Below, in pieces: positions 7,585 to 18,701 of a stretch of DNA of 46,014 bases. The translations under genes and the position numbers were made by a program. Source of the DNA: Algicola sp. (GTDB lineage Bacteria > Bacteroidota > Bacteroidia > Flavobacteriales > Flavobacteriaceae); assembly GCA_018222835.1 (NCBI GenBank), contig JAAEZN010000020.1:1-46014 (forward strand), written 5' to 3'. Under the pieces are notes generated by a model. It did no database searches and was not told the DNA's origin. It saw only the letters and a list, made by a program, of their open reading frames with translations. Within the stretch, counting starts at the first letter, position 1, and each line of letters starts with the position of its first letter.

Positions 7585-10380
7585 ATGAAAAGAATCTACT
7601 TGGCTATTGCAGCTATCTTAGTTTCGGCAATGGCATTTTCACAAGGAACTCTTACTGGTACGGTTACCGATGGTGACATGGGCGGACCACTGCCAGGCGC
7701 TACTGTAATGGTTAAAGGAACCAGTACAGGTACTTCTACTGATTTCGACGGTAACTTTACTTTGGAAGTAAGCCAAAGCTCAGGAACACTAGTGGTAACA
7801 TACATTGGATTCCTTAAAAAGGAAGTTGCTTTCACTTCTACAGGGAATGTGGGTACAATTGTATTGATGCCGGATGCTGAGCAATTGGGTGAGGTCGTTG
7901 TTACCGGTGTAATGGATATTGCGAAGGACAGGGAAACCCCTGTGGCTGTATCCACAATTACATCAACAGAAATAGTTGAAAAATTAGGGTCCCAGGAATT
8001 TCCAGAGATCTTAAGGTCTACACCATCTATTTATGTAACCAAACAAGGTGGTGGTTTTGGTGATGCTAGAATCAACGTTCGAGGTTTCGACCAAAGAAAT
8101 ACAGCTGTAATGATCAACGGTGTACCTGTTAACGATATGGAAAACGGATGGGTATATTGGAGTAACTGGGCAGGACTTTCCGATGTAACCTCTGCTATGC
8201 AGGTACAAAGAGGTCTTGGTTCTTCCAAATTGGCCATTTCATCTGTGGGTGGTACCATCAATGTAATCACTAAGGCGGCCGATCTAAAAGAAGGCGGTAC
8301 TGTTTCTGCTTCAGTAGGTAATAATGATTATTTGAAAACAACAATGGGCTACAACACGGGCCTTATGGAAAATGGACTTTCTGTAAGTGCAATGTTTGGT
8401 CGTACTGCTGGTGATGGTTATGTTCAGGGAACCCCTTTCGAGGCATATAACTACTTTGTGGCCATTGGATACAGACCTAATGATAAGCATGATTTCCAAT
8501 TTATGGTAACCGGTGCTCCTCAGCAACACTTCCAAAGAGGTTATGCGGAATCTATCAGCAATTACATCAGATACGGTAACAATGGTGTGGACCCCAACAT
8601 CCGTTACAACTCCGATTACGGGTATAGAAACGGAAAAGAGGATACGTTCTCTGGAAACTTTTACCACAAGCCAAAAGCAATGGTTAACTGGGATTGGAAA
8701 ATCTCCGATAAATCTACCCTGTCTTCTGTGGCTTATGCTTCAATTGGTCGTGGTGGTTCTATCGGTTCTATCGGTCAGATCAACGATTCAAGATCTTTTT
8801 CCGGTCAGTTTAAAGATGCAAACGGTCATATCCGTTTTGATGATATCGTAGCATGGAATAGGGGTGTCAATATACCGGATTTTGGTGTACCAAGAGAAGG
8901 TTATACCGGTGGGGGCGACCCAGCTTATCAGGGACTTTTTATAAATGGAAATAACAGTTCTTACGGTTTTGAAGATGATGGAGACCATGTTGATGGTCCG
9001 GAAAACGGTATTTCTCAACGTTCTTCCATGAACTCACACAACTGGTACGGTACCATTATCAACTTTCACAACGATGTGAATGAAAACTGGTCATTCGATT
9101 TGGGTGTTGATGCTAGGATGTATAAAGGTATCCACTACAGAAGATTGGTGGATCTTTTAGGAGCAGATGCCTATGTTGGCAATGATAACATCAACAACAC
9201 ATACAACTTTACAACCGATACCTATGCCCCGACCATTGGAAACATTTGGAACGTGTTCAAAAATGTGGACGATGAAACCAAAATTGATTACTACAATGAT
9301 GGAAAAGTAAACTGGTTGGGTGCTTTTGGTCAGGTCGAGTACAAAACCGACAAAATCTCTGCTTTTCTTCAAGGGGGTATCTCTAACCAAGGGTTCAAGA
9401 GAATCGACTACTTTAACTACTTGGATTCCGATCCAGAGCAAGAAACGGATTGGATAAATATCCTAGGAGGAAACATTAAAGGTGGATTAAACTATAACAT
9501 TGATGAAAAACACAATGTGTTTGCCAATGCAGGTTACTATTTAAAGCAACCTATTTTTGATGCCATTTTCTTGAACTTTGTTAACGATATAAACGAAGAT
9601 TACCAAAACGAAAAGATTCTTGGTGTAGAAGTGGGGTACGGATTCAGAAGTCAGTTTTTTAGTGCAAATGTAAACTTGTATAGAACATCTTGGTCAGACC
9701 GTTTCCTTTCTGAAGGAGTAAATATTACCGATCCTCAAGGAAACCTGTTGTTCCAAGGGTCTGCTAATTACGATGGTGTCGAGCAGGTTCACATGGGTGT
9801 TGAGGTTGATTTCACAGCACGCCCTACCTCATTTTTGACATTCAATGGTATGTTGTCTGTAGGTGATTGGTCATATAATGGGAACCCAACTGCAAATGTG
9901 TTTGATGATGGTCAGAACTTGGTTGGTCAGGCTTCAATTATATTGGATGGTGTAAAAGTAGATGATGCTGCCCAGACTACAATGAGATTGGGAGCTACTG
10001 TAGAACCAGTGGAAAACCTGTTCTTCGATGCTAGTTGGTACCATGCAGCCAATCTTTACGCTCAATTTGACGTACCTTCTTTCCAAGATGAAAACAGTGA
10101 CGGATTGCCTGACGGAGGTGATTTCCAATTAAAATTACCTGCGTACGATTTGTTCGATGCTGGTCTTTCTTATCGTATGAGTGTTGGTAAAGAAAAAAGC
10201 AAATACCTTAACCTAAGGTTGAACGTGAACAACATTTTCAATGAAGTTTATATTTCTGAATCTACTTCTAACAGAGAAGCAGAAGCTGGAGATGAAACTT
10301 GGAATGGTGTTAACGTAAGAAACAACGTATTCTGGGGCTTTGGTAGAACTTGGAACTTTGGTTTGCGTTACAGGTTCTAA
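7585..10380 (+). CDS. TonB-dependent receptor with carboxypeptidase-regulatory-like domain
   Basis: 931 residues. Signal peptide 1-19 (SAMAFS before Gln20); a CarboxypepD_reg-like beta sandwich (about 22-105, with GTVTDGDMGGPLPGATVMVKG and TSTDFDGNFTL); a plug domain (about 110-235); then a 22-strand-type barrel ending WNFGLRYRF with the expected C-terminal Phe. The plug carries RGFDQRNTAVMINGVPVND and YWSNWAGLSDV, a motif shared with the receptor at 12087. It lacks a partner SusD gene, so it is not a classical SusCD polysaccharide importer. The ligand is unknown. It has its own consensus promoter and a strong terminator, so it is a single-gene unit placed behind pgi. Energised uptake across the outer membrane via TonB-ExbBD is the family role. 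Confidence 0.93.
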   Translation: MKRIYLAIAAILVSAMAFSQGTLTGTVTDGDMGGPLPGATVMVKGTSTGTSTDFDGNFTLEVSQSSGTLVVTYIGFLKKEVAFTSTGNVGTIVLMPDAEQLGEVVVTGVMDIAKDRETPVAVSTITSTEIVEKLGSQEFPEILRSTPSIYVTKQGGGFGDARINVRGFDQRNTAVMINGVPVNDMENGWVYWSNWAGLSDVTSAMQVQRGLGSSKLAISSVGGTINVITKAADLKEGGTVSASVGNNDYLKTTMGYNTGLMENGLSVSAMFGRTAGDGYVQGTPFEAYNYFVAIGYRPNDKHDFQFMVTGAPQQHFQRGYAESISNYIRYGNNGVDPNIRYNSDYGYRNGKEDTFSGNFYHKPKAMVNWDWKISDKSTLSSVAYASIGRGGSIGSIGQINDSRSFSGQFKDANGHIRFDDIVAWNRGVNIPDFGVPREGYTGGGDPAYQGLFINGNNSSYGFEDDGDHVDGPENGISQRSSMNSHNWYGTIINFHNDVNENWSFDLGVDARMYKGIHYRRLVDLLGADAYVGNDNINNTYNFTTDTYAPTIGNIWNVFKNVDDETKIDYYNDGKVNWLGAFGQVEYKTDKISAFLQGGISNQGFKRIDYFNYLDSDPEQETDWINILGGNIKGGLNYNIDEKHNVFANAGYYLKQPIFDAIFLNFVNDINEDYQNEKILGVEVGYGFRSQFFSANVNLYRTSWSDRFLSEGVNITDPQGNLLFQGSANYDGVEQVHMGVEVDFTARPTSFLTFNGMLSVGDWSYNGNPTANVFDDGQNLVGQASIILDGVKVDDAAQTTMRLGATVEPVENLFFDASWYHAANLYAQFDVPSFQDENSDGLPDGGDFQLKLPAYDLFDAGLSYRMSVGKEKSKYLNLRLNVNNIFNEVYISESTSNREAEAGDETWNGVNVRNNVFWGFGRTWNFGLRYRF

Positions 10381-10410
10381 TTTCAAATAGAGATTATTTA
10401 ATATAATTAA

Positions 10411-10443
10411 AAGCCCTTCGTATAAGCGAAGGGCTTTTTTTAT
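10411..10443 (+). terminator. Rho-independent terminator of the TonB receptor
   Basis: Arms AAGCCCTTCG (10411-10420) and CGAAGGGCTT (10427-10436) pair perfectly around a six-base loop and are followed by a run of T. It lies 30 bases after the receptor stop. Confidence 0.85.
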
Positions 10444-10456
10444 GTCCAAAATTCCG

Positions 10457-10464
10457 TATTTTTA
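10457..10464 (+). promoter_or_regulatory. Probable -7 element of the small membrane protein gene
   Basis: TATTTTTA is one base from TAnnTTTG. It predicts a transcript start near 10469, 14 bases ahead of the ATG at 10483. This supports 10483 as the original start and hence the frameshift described for that gene. Confidence 0.4.
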
Positions 10465-10482
10465 GAAGCTTAAACTATACCT

Positions 10483-10919
10483 ATGGAAATCATCAAAAAC
10501 CTACATTCTTATTTGGCCTAGTGGTCTTGGCCGTTTTGGTAATCGCTGTAATCAACGCCATAGCCGGCTGGTTGGGCAAAAAGGACTTTACGCTACAAAA
10601 AGACCTTCGTGTAAGCTTGTTTGCACTTATATTGAGCCATATTCAGCTTTTGGTCGGGCTTTTGTTGTTTTTTACCTCTACGAATGGACTTAAAGCCATT
10701 CAGACATTGGGAATGGGCGGATTGAATGCTCCTGCGCGTTTGTTGGCGGTAGAACATCCATTTATCAATATTATTGCTTTGGTTTTAATTACCATTGGTT
10801 GGTCCCGTCACAAAAAATTTATGGAGAGCAATAAAAAATTCAAGACCATTTCCATTTTCTACGGACTTGGATTATTATTGATTTTGAGCCGTATCCCTTG
10901 GGGGCAGTGGTTTGCGTAA
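10483..10919 (+). pseudogene. Small four-helix membrane protein, frameshifted near its 5' end
   Basis: Translation from the ATG at 10483 gives MEIIKNLHSYLA and then TAG. Deleting the shift (one base missing near 10519) joins this to VVLAVLVIAVIN, which is open to the stop at 10919. The reconstructed protein would be about 145 residues with four membrane helices (about 10-30, 46-68, 95-112, 122-140) and conserved-looking ILSHIQLLVGL, AVEHPFINI and LILSRIPWGQW, typical of a flavobacterial family often loosely called cytochrome B. No haem-binding motif is proven. As the sequence stands, only a GTG start at 10521 (132 residues) could make a product, losing part of helix 1. The cause may be a real mutation or a sequencing error; there is no slippery heptamer that would suggest programmed frameshifting. 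Confidence 0.65.
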
Positions 10920-10947
10920 AGTTATTCCCGCGAAGGCGGGAATAACT
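10920..10947. terminator. Perfect inverted repeat between convergent genes
   Basis: Arms GTTATTCCCGC (10921-10931) and GCGGGAATAAC (10936-10946), four-base loop, extendable by one A-T pair. It begins one base after the stop of the small membrane gene and touches the TGA of the opposite-strand nuclease gene. It probably works as a bidirectional transcription stop or transcript stabiliser. No long T run follows on the plus strand. It has the look of a dispersed REP-like element, although I saw only this one copy. Confidence 0.6.
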
Positions 10948-11984
10948 CACTCTACCTCTTTCAACAAAAACAAATATATAGGGAAATGATCGCTGTATCC
11001 CGCTGTATAGCTACCACCTGAATATGTTCGGAACGGATACCCCTTAAAACGGCCTCTATTTGTTCGGATAAAAGAAGGTGCAAAAATCCCAGCTTTCCAA
11101 AACGAAAGAGAGCTGCGATTTTTGGTGGCTAAGTTTGCCGTGAAGAACATCTGGTCGAACAAATTCCACTTATCTCGGTATGCTAAGGAACCCATACCTT
11201 TTTTAAACATGGTCTCCATCGGGTTGTACAAGCTCAAACTATCTAATTGATGGATTTTACCTTGCGTTTTTAATATTTTTTTCAAACTGTCGTCAATAGG
11301 GTCATCGTTAAGGTCGCCCATCGCAATAATTTTGGCATCCCTATCCAATTTTTGAATGGAATCAATTATACGCTTGTTCAATAGAGCGGCCCGCACTCGC
11401 CGAGGGGAACTTTTGGCAGCTCCGCCTCTACGCGATGGCCAATGGTTTACTATAAAATAGATGTTCTCTCGATCCATAGTGCCTCCCACTACCAATTGGT
11501 CACGGGTATATTGGCGGTCCCCCTCATCATCAAACAACAAAAGCCGATGACTTTTAAAGGAAGATGGAATAAACGAAGCCTTTTTGTAAAGTAATGCAAC
11601 ATCAATGCCCCTCGCATCTGGAGAGTCAAAATGGATGATGCCATAATCCTTCTCCCTTAAATTGGGATGTTGTACCAACTCCTCAACAACCTGTAAATTT
11701 TCAACTTCGCAGAGACCCACAATATCCGGCGAGGAATTAGAGGTTTGAGCACCAATTTGAGAAATGACTTTGGATAAGTTCTCTACCTTTTGCAAGTAGC
11801 GTTCCTGTGTCCAATTATAACGCCCCTCAGGGGTTCGGTCGTCATCAAAAGTAAGGGAGTCGTTTACCGTATCGAACAGGTTTTCACAGTTGTAAAAAGC
11901 AATTGTTCTTAAAGTGTATGTTTTGGACTTTTGTCCATAAATTGAGGTCGATATTAATACAAGTAGGCATATTAATAATCGCAT
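10947..11984 (-). CDS. Secreted endonuclease/exonuclease/phosphatase family protein
   Basis: 345 residues. Signal peptide 1-17 (LISTSIYGQ). The rest is a DNase I-like fold: FYNCENLFDT (Asn/Glu region, first metal site), DIVGLCEVEN (metal-binding Glu), IVNHWPSRRGG (catalytic His), MGDLNDDP (Asp/Asn pair) and the terminal YSDHFPIYLF (Asp-His), so the complete catalytic set is present. Members hydrolyse phosphodiester or phosphomonoester bonds in nucleic acids, inositol phosphates or sphingolipids; secreted bacterial relatives are often extracellular nucleases. It is divergently arranged with a TonB receptor and its DUF5689/lamin-tail partner, which suggests it cuts a polymer outside the cell or in the periplasm for that uptake system. 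The exact substrate is inference. Confidence 0.88.
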   Translation of the reverse strand: MRLLICLLVLISTSIYGQKSKTYTLRTIAFYNCENLFDTVNDSLTFDDDRTPEGRYNWTQERYLQKVENLSKVISQIGAQTSNSSPDIVGLCEVENLQVVEELVQHPNLREKDYGIIHFDSPDARGIDVALLYKKASFIPSSFKSHRLLLFDDEGDRQYTRDQLVVGGTMDRENIYFIVNHWPSRRGGAAKSSPRRVRAALLNKRIIDSIQKLDRDAKIIAMGDLNDDPIDDSLKKILKTQGKIHQLDSLSLYNPMETMFKKGMGSLAYRDKWNLFDQMFFTANLATKNRSSLSFWKAGIFAPSFIRTNRGRFKGYPFRTYSGGSYTAGYSDHFPIYLFLLKEVE

Positions 11985-12086
11985 TATATTTTGATTTTGT
12001 AGCTAAAATAAGTACAATTGTTTGCTTTTCTGAAGTTTGTACAGCAATTACAACCCCTTTTTTATTAATTAACCTACAAATATGCT

Positions 12087-14819
12087 ATGAGGCTAGCCAT
12101 ACTATTGGCCTTGTTTTGTTGTAAGTTATTGCATGCACAACAAAGTACTTCGGTTACAGGACAGTTAATGGAGAACGGTTCTAATACACCAATTTCAAAT
12201 GTTGCAATCACCCTCGAGAATACGTCTCAAGAATTCAGGACAGACACCAATGGAAAATTTGAACTGACACTATCTCAAACAGGAGAGCAAATACTGCGCT
12301 TTACTGCTCCAGATTTTATTTTTAAGCGGTTTTCGGTCTATTTGCAAGGAAATCCTGTTGATCTAGGGATAATTTATTTGGAAAGGGATATTGCCCTTGA
12401 ACAAACGGATAATTTGATTTCACTTACAGATGGAGATCTTTCCGATGATTTTGAATCTGTTTCCAGTTCCATGGGACTATTGCAATCCACACGCGATATT
12501 TTCTTGAACCGTGCAGCATTTGATTTTGGTCAGGCATTTTTTAAAGTTCGAGGCTATGATTCGCGTAATGGCCAAGTGTTGATAAATGGTGTCCCCATGA
12601 ACAAGCCTTTTGATGGCAGGCCGCAATGGAATAACTGGGGCGGACTGAACGATGTGGTACGAAATCAAGAATTTACCAATGGACTAAACATGAATCAATA
12701 CACGTTTGGCGGTATTTTGGGCAATACCAATATCAATACCCGCCCATCAGCTATGCGTCCCGGACTGCGGTTGTCCTCATCATTTTCCAATCGTACCTAC
12801 CGTGGCAGATTGATGGCTACGTACAATTCGGGAGAAAAGCCAAGCGGATTGGCGTACTCCGTATCCGCTTCGCGCCGGTGGGCCAAAGAAGGTTTTGTAG
12901 AGGGTACTTTGTACGATGCTTATTCGTTCTTTGGCGCAGTAGAGTATCAGTTCAACCCGCAAAACAGCATTGCATTTACCTCAATATTGGCTCGTAACCG
13001 ACGTGGACGCTCTTCCGCCCTAACAGAAGAAGTCTTTGATTTGATGGGCGGTCAATACAACCCGTATTGGGGCGAGCAAGATGGTAAAATACGTAACTCA
13101 AGGGAACGTGAAGTCTTTGAGCCCTTATTTCTCCTTAACTATGTAATGGACAAGAAAAAAATAAGTTGGAATATTGGTGCTGCCTATCAAACAGGAATCA
13201 ATTCCAGAAGCAGACTTGGCTATTATAACGCACCCAATCCCGACCCAACATATTATCGTTATTTGCCCAGTTACCACATCAACAGTTCCATTGGAACAGA
13301 TTTTATAAATGCAAATCTGGCAAAAGAATCATTTTTGGAAAATCCACAATTGGATTGGGAACAACTTTATGCTGCAAATACCAATAATGCAGAAAAAGCA
13401 ACCTATTTACTTTATGATGATGTTGCACAGAACACGACTATTTCTGCTGCCACTAATTTCAATTATACATTGGGCGATTTCATCAAACTCGGCTTTGGCA
13501 GTAATTACAAGACCACAACATCTGAGAACTATGCACAAATTTTGGATTTGTTGGGAGCCACTTACCACGAGGATATGGACACTTTCTCCAATACTTTGAA
13601 CGATGTTGACGGAGAACTACAGAAAACTGAAGGTGAAAAACTCAATTACCATTATAATTTGGATACGTCCCAGATGGAAGGCTTTGCCCAAGTACAATTG
13701 ACCTCTAAGAAATGGGATGGTTTTATTTCGGCTTTGTATTCCAATTTTAATGTACAGCGGTATGGACTCTTCAAAAACGGGCGATATTTGGAAAACTCCT
13801 TTGGTGCTGGTGAGAAAGTAACATTCTCCAATTTGGCCTACAAGGGAGGATTTACCTATTTCTTAACGGGAAGACATTGGTTCACTGCCAATGCTGCGAT
13901 GGTGGAACGGCCGCCCATCATTCAGAATATATTTGTTAACCCACGTGAGAATAATCAAGTGGTTCCCGAGCTTCAAAAGGAAGTGGTGAGTAGTGTGGAT
14001 CTAAGCTATTTTGTTCGATTGCCCAGCCTTACGGGGCGAGTAAGTGCCTTTTATACAAGATTTCAGCATACCACCGATATCAATTTCTTTTTTGTGGACT
14101 CGGGCTTGGGTTCCGATTTTGTCCAAGAAATAATTACGGGATTGGATAGGCTCCACAAAGGGATTGAGTTTGGTTTTGAATACGAGGCATCTTCCAGTGT
14201 AAAATTGACAGCAGCCGGAAATATCGGGCATTATGTATATGCCAGTGACCCATCTGTTCAAATCAATTTTGATACAGCAGGCGCAGAAGAGGATTTGATA
14301 GCTCCCGAAGGAAACATAGATTTGGGCATTGCAACCCTCAAGGGTTTAAAATTGGCTCAAGGACCCCATACTGCACTTGCACTGGGAGTGTCTTACCGAG
14401 CTCCAAAATATTGGTGGGTTAGTGGCACAACCAATTATCTCACCAATAATTATAGCAATATTTCGACGATTACCAGAACTTCAAGTTTTTTGATAGATCC
14501 TGAAACGGGCGAGCCTTTTCCGGATGCTTCTGAAGAAAATGTTGCCACATTGCTAAAGCAAAATAAGCTGGAAGACATCTATTTGCTGAATCTAGTTGGG
14601 GGCAAATCGTGGTTGATTGATGGGAAGTACATCAGCTTTTTCGCCAGCGTAAATAATGTTTTTGATTCGGTTTTTCGCACTGGTGGCTACGAGCAAAGTC
14701 GGAACGGGAATTTTGGACAGATGAGACAGGACAACCTGAGCGGTTCGCCATCCTTTGCCCCAAAATACTGGTATAGCTACGGCAGGACCTATTTCTTGAA
14801 TTTGGCTATCAGCTTTTAA
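12087..14819 (+). CDS. TonB-dependent receptor of the nuclease/lamin-tail locus
   Basis: 910 residues. Signal peptide 1-17 (CKLLHA before Gln18); a CarboxypepD_reg-like domain (about 20-100, TGQLMENGSNTPISNVAITLEN and TDTNGKFEL); plug (about 115-220) with RGYDSRNGQVLINGVPMNK and WNNWGGLNDV; then a long barrel ending in YFLNLAISF. The plug motif is the same as in the receptor at 7585, although the rest differs. It is followed nine bases later by the DUF5689/lamin-tail gene, an arrangement that mimics receptor plus surface lipoprotein pairs such as SusC-SusD. The start ATG at 12087 is chosen because the ATG at 12082 runs into an immediate TGA. Imported ligand unknown. Confidence 0.92.
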   Translation: MRLAILLALFCCKLLHAQQSTSVTGQLMENGSNTPISNVAITLENTSQEFRTDTNGKFELTLSQTGEQILRFTAPDFIFKRFSVYLQGNPVDLGIIYLERDIALEQTDNLISLTDGDLSDDFESVSSSMGLLQSTRDIFLNRAAFDFGQAFFKVRGYDSRNGQVLINGVPMNKPFDGRPQWNNWGGLNDVVRNQEFTNGLNMNQYTFGGILGNTNINTRPSAMRPGLRLSSSFSNRTYRGRLMATYNSGEKPSGLAYSVSASRRWAKEGFVEGTLYDAYSFFGAVEYQFNPQNSIAFTSILARNRRGRSSALTEEVFDLMGGQYNPYWGEQDGKIRNSREREVFEPLFLLNYVMDKKKISWNIGAAYQTGINSRSRLGYYNAPNPDPTYYRYLPSYHINSSIGTDFINANLAKESFLENPQLDWEQLYAANTNNAEKATYLLYDDVAQNTTISAATNFNYTLGDFIKLGFGSNYKTTTSENYAQILDLLGATYHEDMDTFSNTLNDVDGELQKTEGEKLNYHYNLDTSQMEGFAQVQLTSKKWDGFISALYSNFNVQRYGLFKNGRYLENSFGAGEKVTFSNLAYKGGFTYFLTGRHWFTANAAMVERPPIIQNIFVNPRENNQVVPELQKEVVSSVDLSYFVRLPSLTGRVSAFYTRFQHTTDINFFFVDSGLGSDFVQEIITGLDRLHKGIEFGFEYEASSSVKLTAAGNIGHYVYASDPSVQINFDTAGAEEDLIAPEGNIDLGIATLKGLKLAQGPHTALALGVSYRAPKYWWVSGTTNYLTNNYSNISTITRTSSFLIDPETGEPFPDASEENVATLLKQNKLEDIYLLNLVGGKSWLIDGKYISFFASVNNVFDSVFRTGGYEQSRNGNFGQMRQDNLSGSPSFAPKYWYSYGRTYFLNLAISF

Positions 14820-14828
14820 ATCCTACTT

Positions 14829-16193
14829 ATGAAAAAAATGATTTTTAAAATTATGGGAGCCGGCATTTTAATGTCTTTTTTATGTTGTGTTGATGGAAAG
14901 GAATTTGATGAAATTGGCGGGAATTGTGAGACCGATATGGTGCCCAATATCGCTTTTGCAGAGTTGGATTCCTTGGTGCAAGATGAAGTGATTCAAATTC
15001 AAGAGGATTTGATTTTAGAAGGCTACGTTATTTCTTCGGACCGAGCAGGGAATTTTTTCGGTGTGCTATACCTGCAAGATGCATTGATAAACCCATCCAT
15101 GGGGATTCAACTGGAAATGGATTTACGAGAATCGCATTTACAATTTCCAGTAGGGAGTAAGGTCTTAATAAAATTGAAAGGCCTTTATCTGGATAAAAGA
15201 GGTGATGATATTCGAATTGGCAGTGTTTTTTCTTCTTTTGGTAACCTTTCCATAGGAAGATTGCCCAATGGGAGGGTTTCCGACCATTTTTTGATCTCTT
15301 GCGAAGGCGGAGGAGTCCCAGACCCTGTAATTACAACCATTCCCGAAATGGATAGCCTACCATCTAACATATTGGTAAAATTGGAAAATGTTGAGTTCGC
15401 TGAAGAAGCTTTGGGTAAAACCTATGCCATTGCCCAAGAGGAAACCGAAAGAACGTTGATGGATTGCAAAGAAAATATGATTGCTCTTGTAAATAGTGGT
15501 TATGCCGATTTCCAATCCGAACCATTGCCAGAAACGAACGGAACGCTCACGGCGATTTTAACCAAGGATGGAGATGCTCCTCAATTGATTATTCGAACGT
15601 TGGAAGACGTAAATTTTACGGATGAACGTTGCCCGGAAATTATTACCGAGTTCACTTCCACCCAAATTTTTATTTCTGAATTGGCAGACCCTATTAACAA
15701 TTCTGGGGCTCGCTTTGTAGAGTTGTACAATTCAGCTTTGGAACCGCTGGATTTAAACTTGTGGACCCTCCGAAGATACACTAATGATAATATCGAAATA
15801 AGTTCAACAATTGATTTGTCTAACTTGATTATTGGTCCCAAAGGCACTTTGGTAATCTCACCCAATATAGAAGAGTTTGAACTGGTCTATGGTTTTACAC
15901 CCGATTTGGGTGTATCTACCAATAGCCCGGCAGACTCCAATGGAGACGATAATTTAGAGTTGGTCGATCCTTTTGGCAATGTAATCGATGTGTTTGGTGT
16001 AATTGGTGAGGATGGTACGGGAACCGATCACGAATTTAAGGATGGACGTGCTGTTCGTAATCTTGATATTATGGAGGGCAATCCCATCTTTACCTTTGGA
16101 GAATGGGTCATTTTTAATGATTCTGGTGAGGCGGGAACCATCAATTTACCCCAAAATGCCCCCGAGGATTTTACTCCAGGGGTTCGAGAATAA
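14829..16193 (+). CDS. DUF5689 and lamin-tail domain lipoprotein
   Basis: 454 residues. The N-terminus (MSFLCCVDG, Cys19/20) looks like a lipoprotein signal with a loose lipobox. Residues about 45-255 fit DUF5689, an OB-fold-like domain (EGYVISSDRAGNFFGVLYLQD). Residues about 275-425 form a lamin-tail (LTD) domain: FISELADPINNSGARFVELYNSALEPLDLNLWTL is the typical start, described here by its EL-FVELYN core, with later GTLVIS and NLELVDPFGNVIDVFG. LTD and OB domains are common in extracellular nucleases and adhesive surface proteins, where they may bind nucleic acid or glycan. Placed nine bases after the TonB receptor, it is probably its surface-exposed accessory. Function not demonstrated. 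Confidence 0.82.
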   Translation: MKKMIFKIMGAGILMSFLCCVDGKEFDEIGGNCETDMVPNIAFAELDSLVQDEVIQIQEDLILEGYVISSDRAGNFFGVLYLQDALINPSMGIQLEMDLRESHLQFPVGSKVLIKLKGLYLDKRGDDIRIGSVFSSFGNLSIGRLPNGRVSDHFLISCEGGGVPDPVITTIPEMDSLPSNILVKLENVEFAEEALGKTYAIAQEETERTLMDCKENMIALVNSGYADFQSEPLPETNGTLTAILTKDGDAPQLIIRTLEDVNFTDERCPEIITEFTSTQIFISELADPINNSGARFVELYNSALEPLDLNLWTLRRYTNDNIEISSTIDLSNLIIGPKGTLVISPNIEEFELVYGFTPDLGVSTNSPADSNGDDNLELVDPFGNVIDVFGVIGEDGTGTDHEFKDGRAVRNLDIMEGNPIFTFGEWVIFNDSGEAGTINLPQNAPEDFTPGVRE

Positions 16194-16340
16194 AATGTTT
16201 ATACCCAAACTCTTGTCCTCCGACCGAGACATCGGCCATAAGACTGGCCTTGGGGAGAGCAAAAAAGCCATGAAAAGGCTTTGCCGATAAATTGCTAAGA
16301 AAAGCAAATGGGTCGCTTTGCCTGTAATGAATCATTTGAA
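16194..16340. other. Gap between the lamin-tail gene and the katG control region
   Basis: This stretch contains two weak inverted repeats: GGCC arms around 16241-16256, and AAAGCC/GGCTTT arms around 16264-16282. Neither is followed by a T run, so termination of the lamin-tail transcript here is possible but unproven. I see no coding sequence. Confidence 0.4.
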
Positions 16341-16376
16341 ATAGAGAACAGCTATGATTTAATAGTATTTTAATAT
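16341..16376 (+). promoter_or_regulatory. OxyR-like operator upstream of katG
   Basis: ATAG (16341-16344), seven bases, CTAT (16352-16355), six bases, ATAG (16362-16365), seven bases, ATAT (16373-16376). The OxyR consensus is four tetranucleotides, ATAG-N7-CTAT-N7-ATAG-N7-CTAT. Here the first half is exact and the second half has one mismatch and a spacing one base short. It lies about 32 bases upstream of the katG -7-like element, where an activating OxyR tetramer would bind. Confidence 0.5.
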
Positions 16377-16407
16377 CAAAATTCTATGATGGAGCATGTT
16401 GTTTTTG

Positions 16408-16415
16408 TAACTTTA
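16408..16415 (+). promoter_or_regulatory. Probable -7 element of katG
   Basis: TAACTTTA differs from TAnnTTTG at the last base and predicts a start near 16420, about 30 bases ahead of the ATG. No good -33 TTTG is found at the expected distance, as is usual for activator-dependent promoters. Confidence 0.45.
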
Positions 16416-16419
16416 GTAA

Positions 16420-18663
<2,244 letters not shown>

Positions 18664-18701
18664 CATAATTAGAAACGGAAAAAGAAAATTAATAGCGAAG
18701 G

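Noticed and set aside
7585..10380. SusC/SusD polysaccharide utilisation locus
   Set aside because: No susD-like, glycosidase or sulfatase gene is adjacent to this or any other TonB receptor in the window.
10516..10524. Programmed ribosomal frameshift site
   Set aside because: The bases around TTGGCCTAG do not form a slippery heptamer and no pseudoknot is evident, so mutation or sequencing error is more likely.
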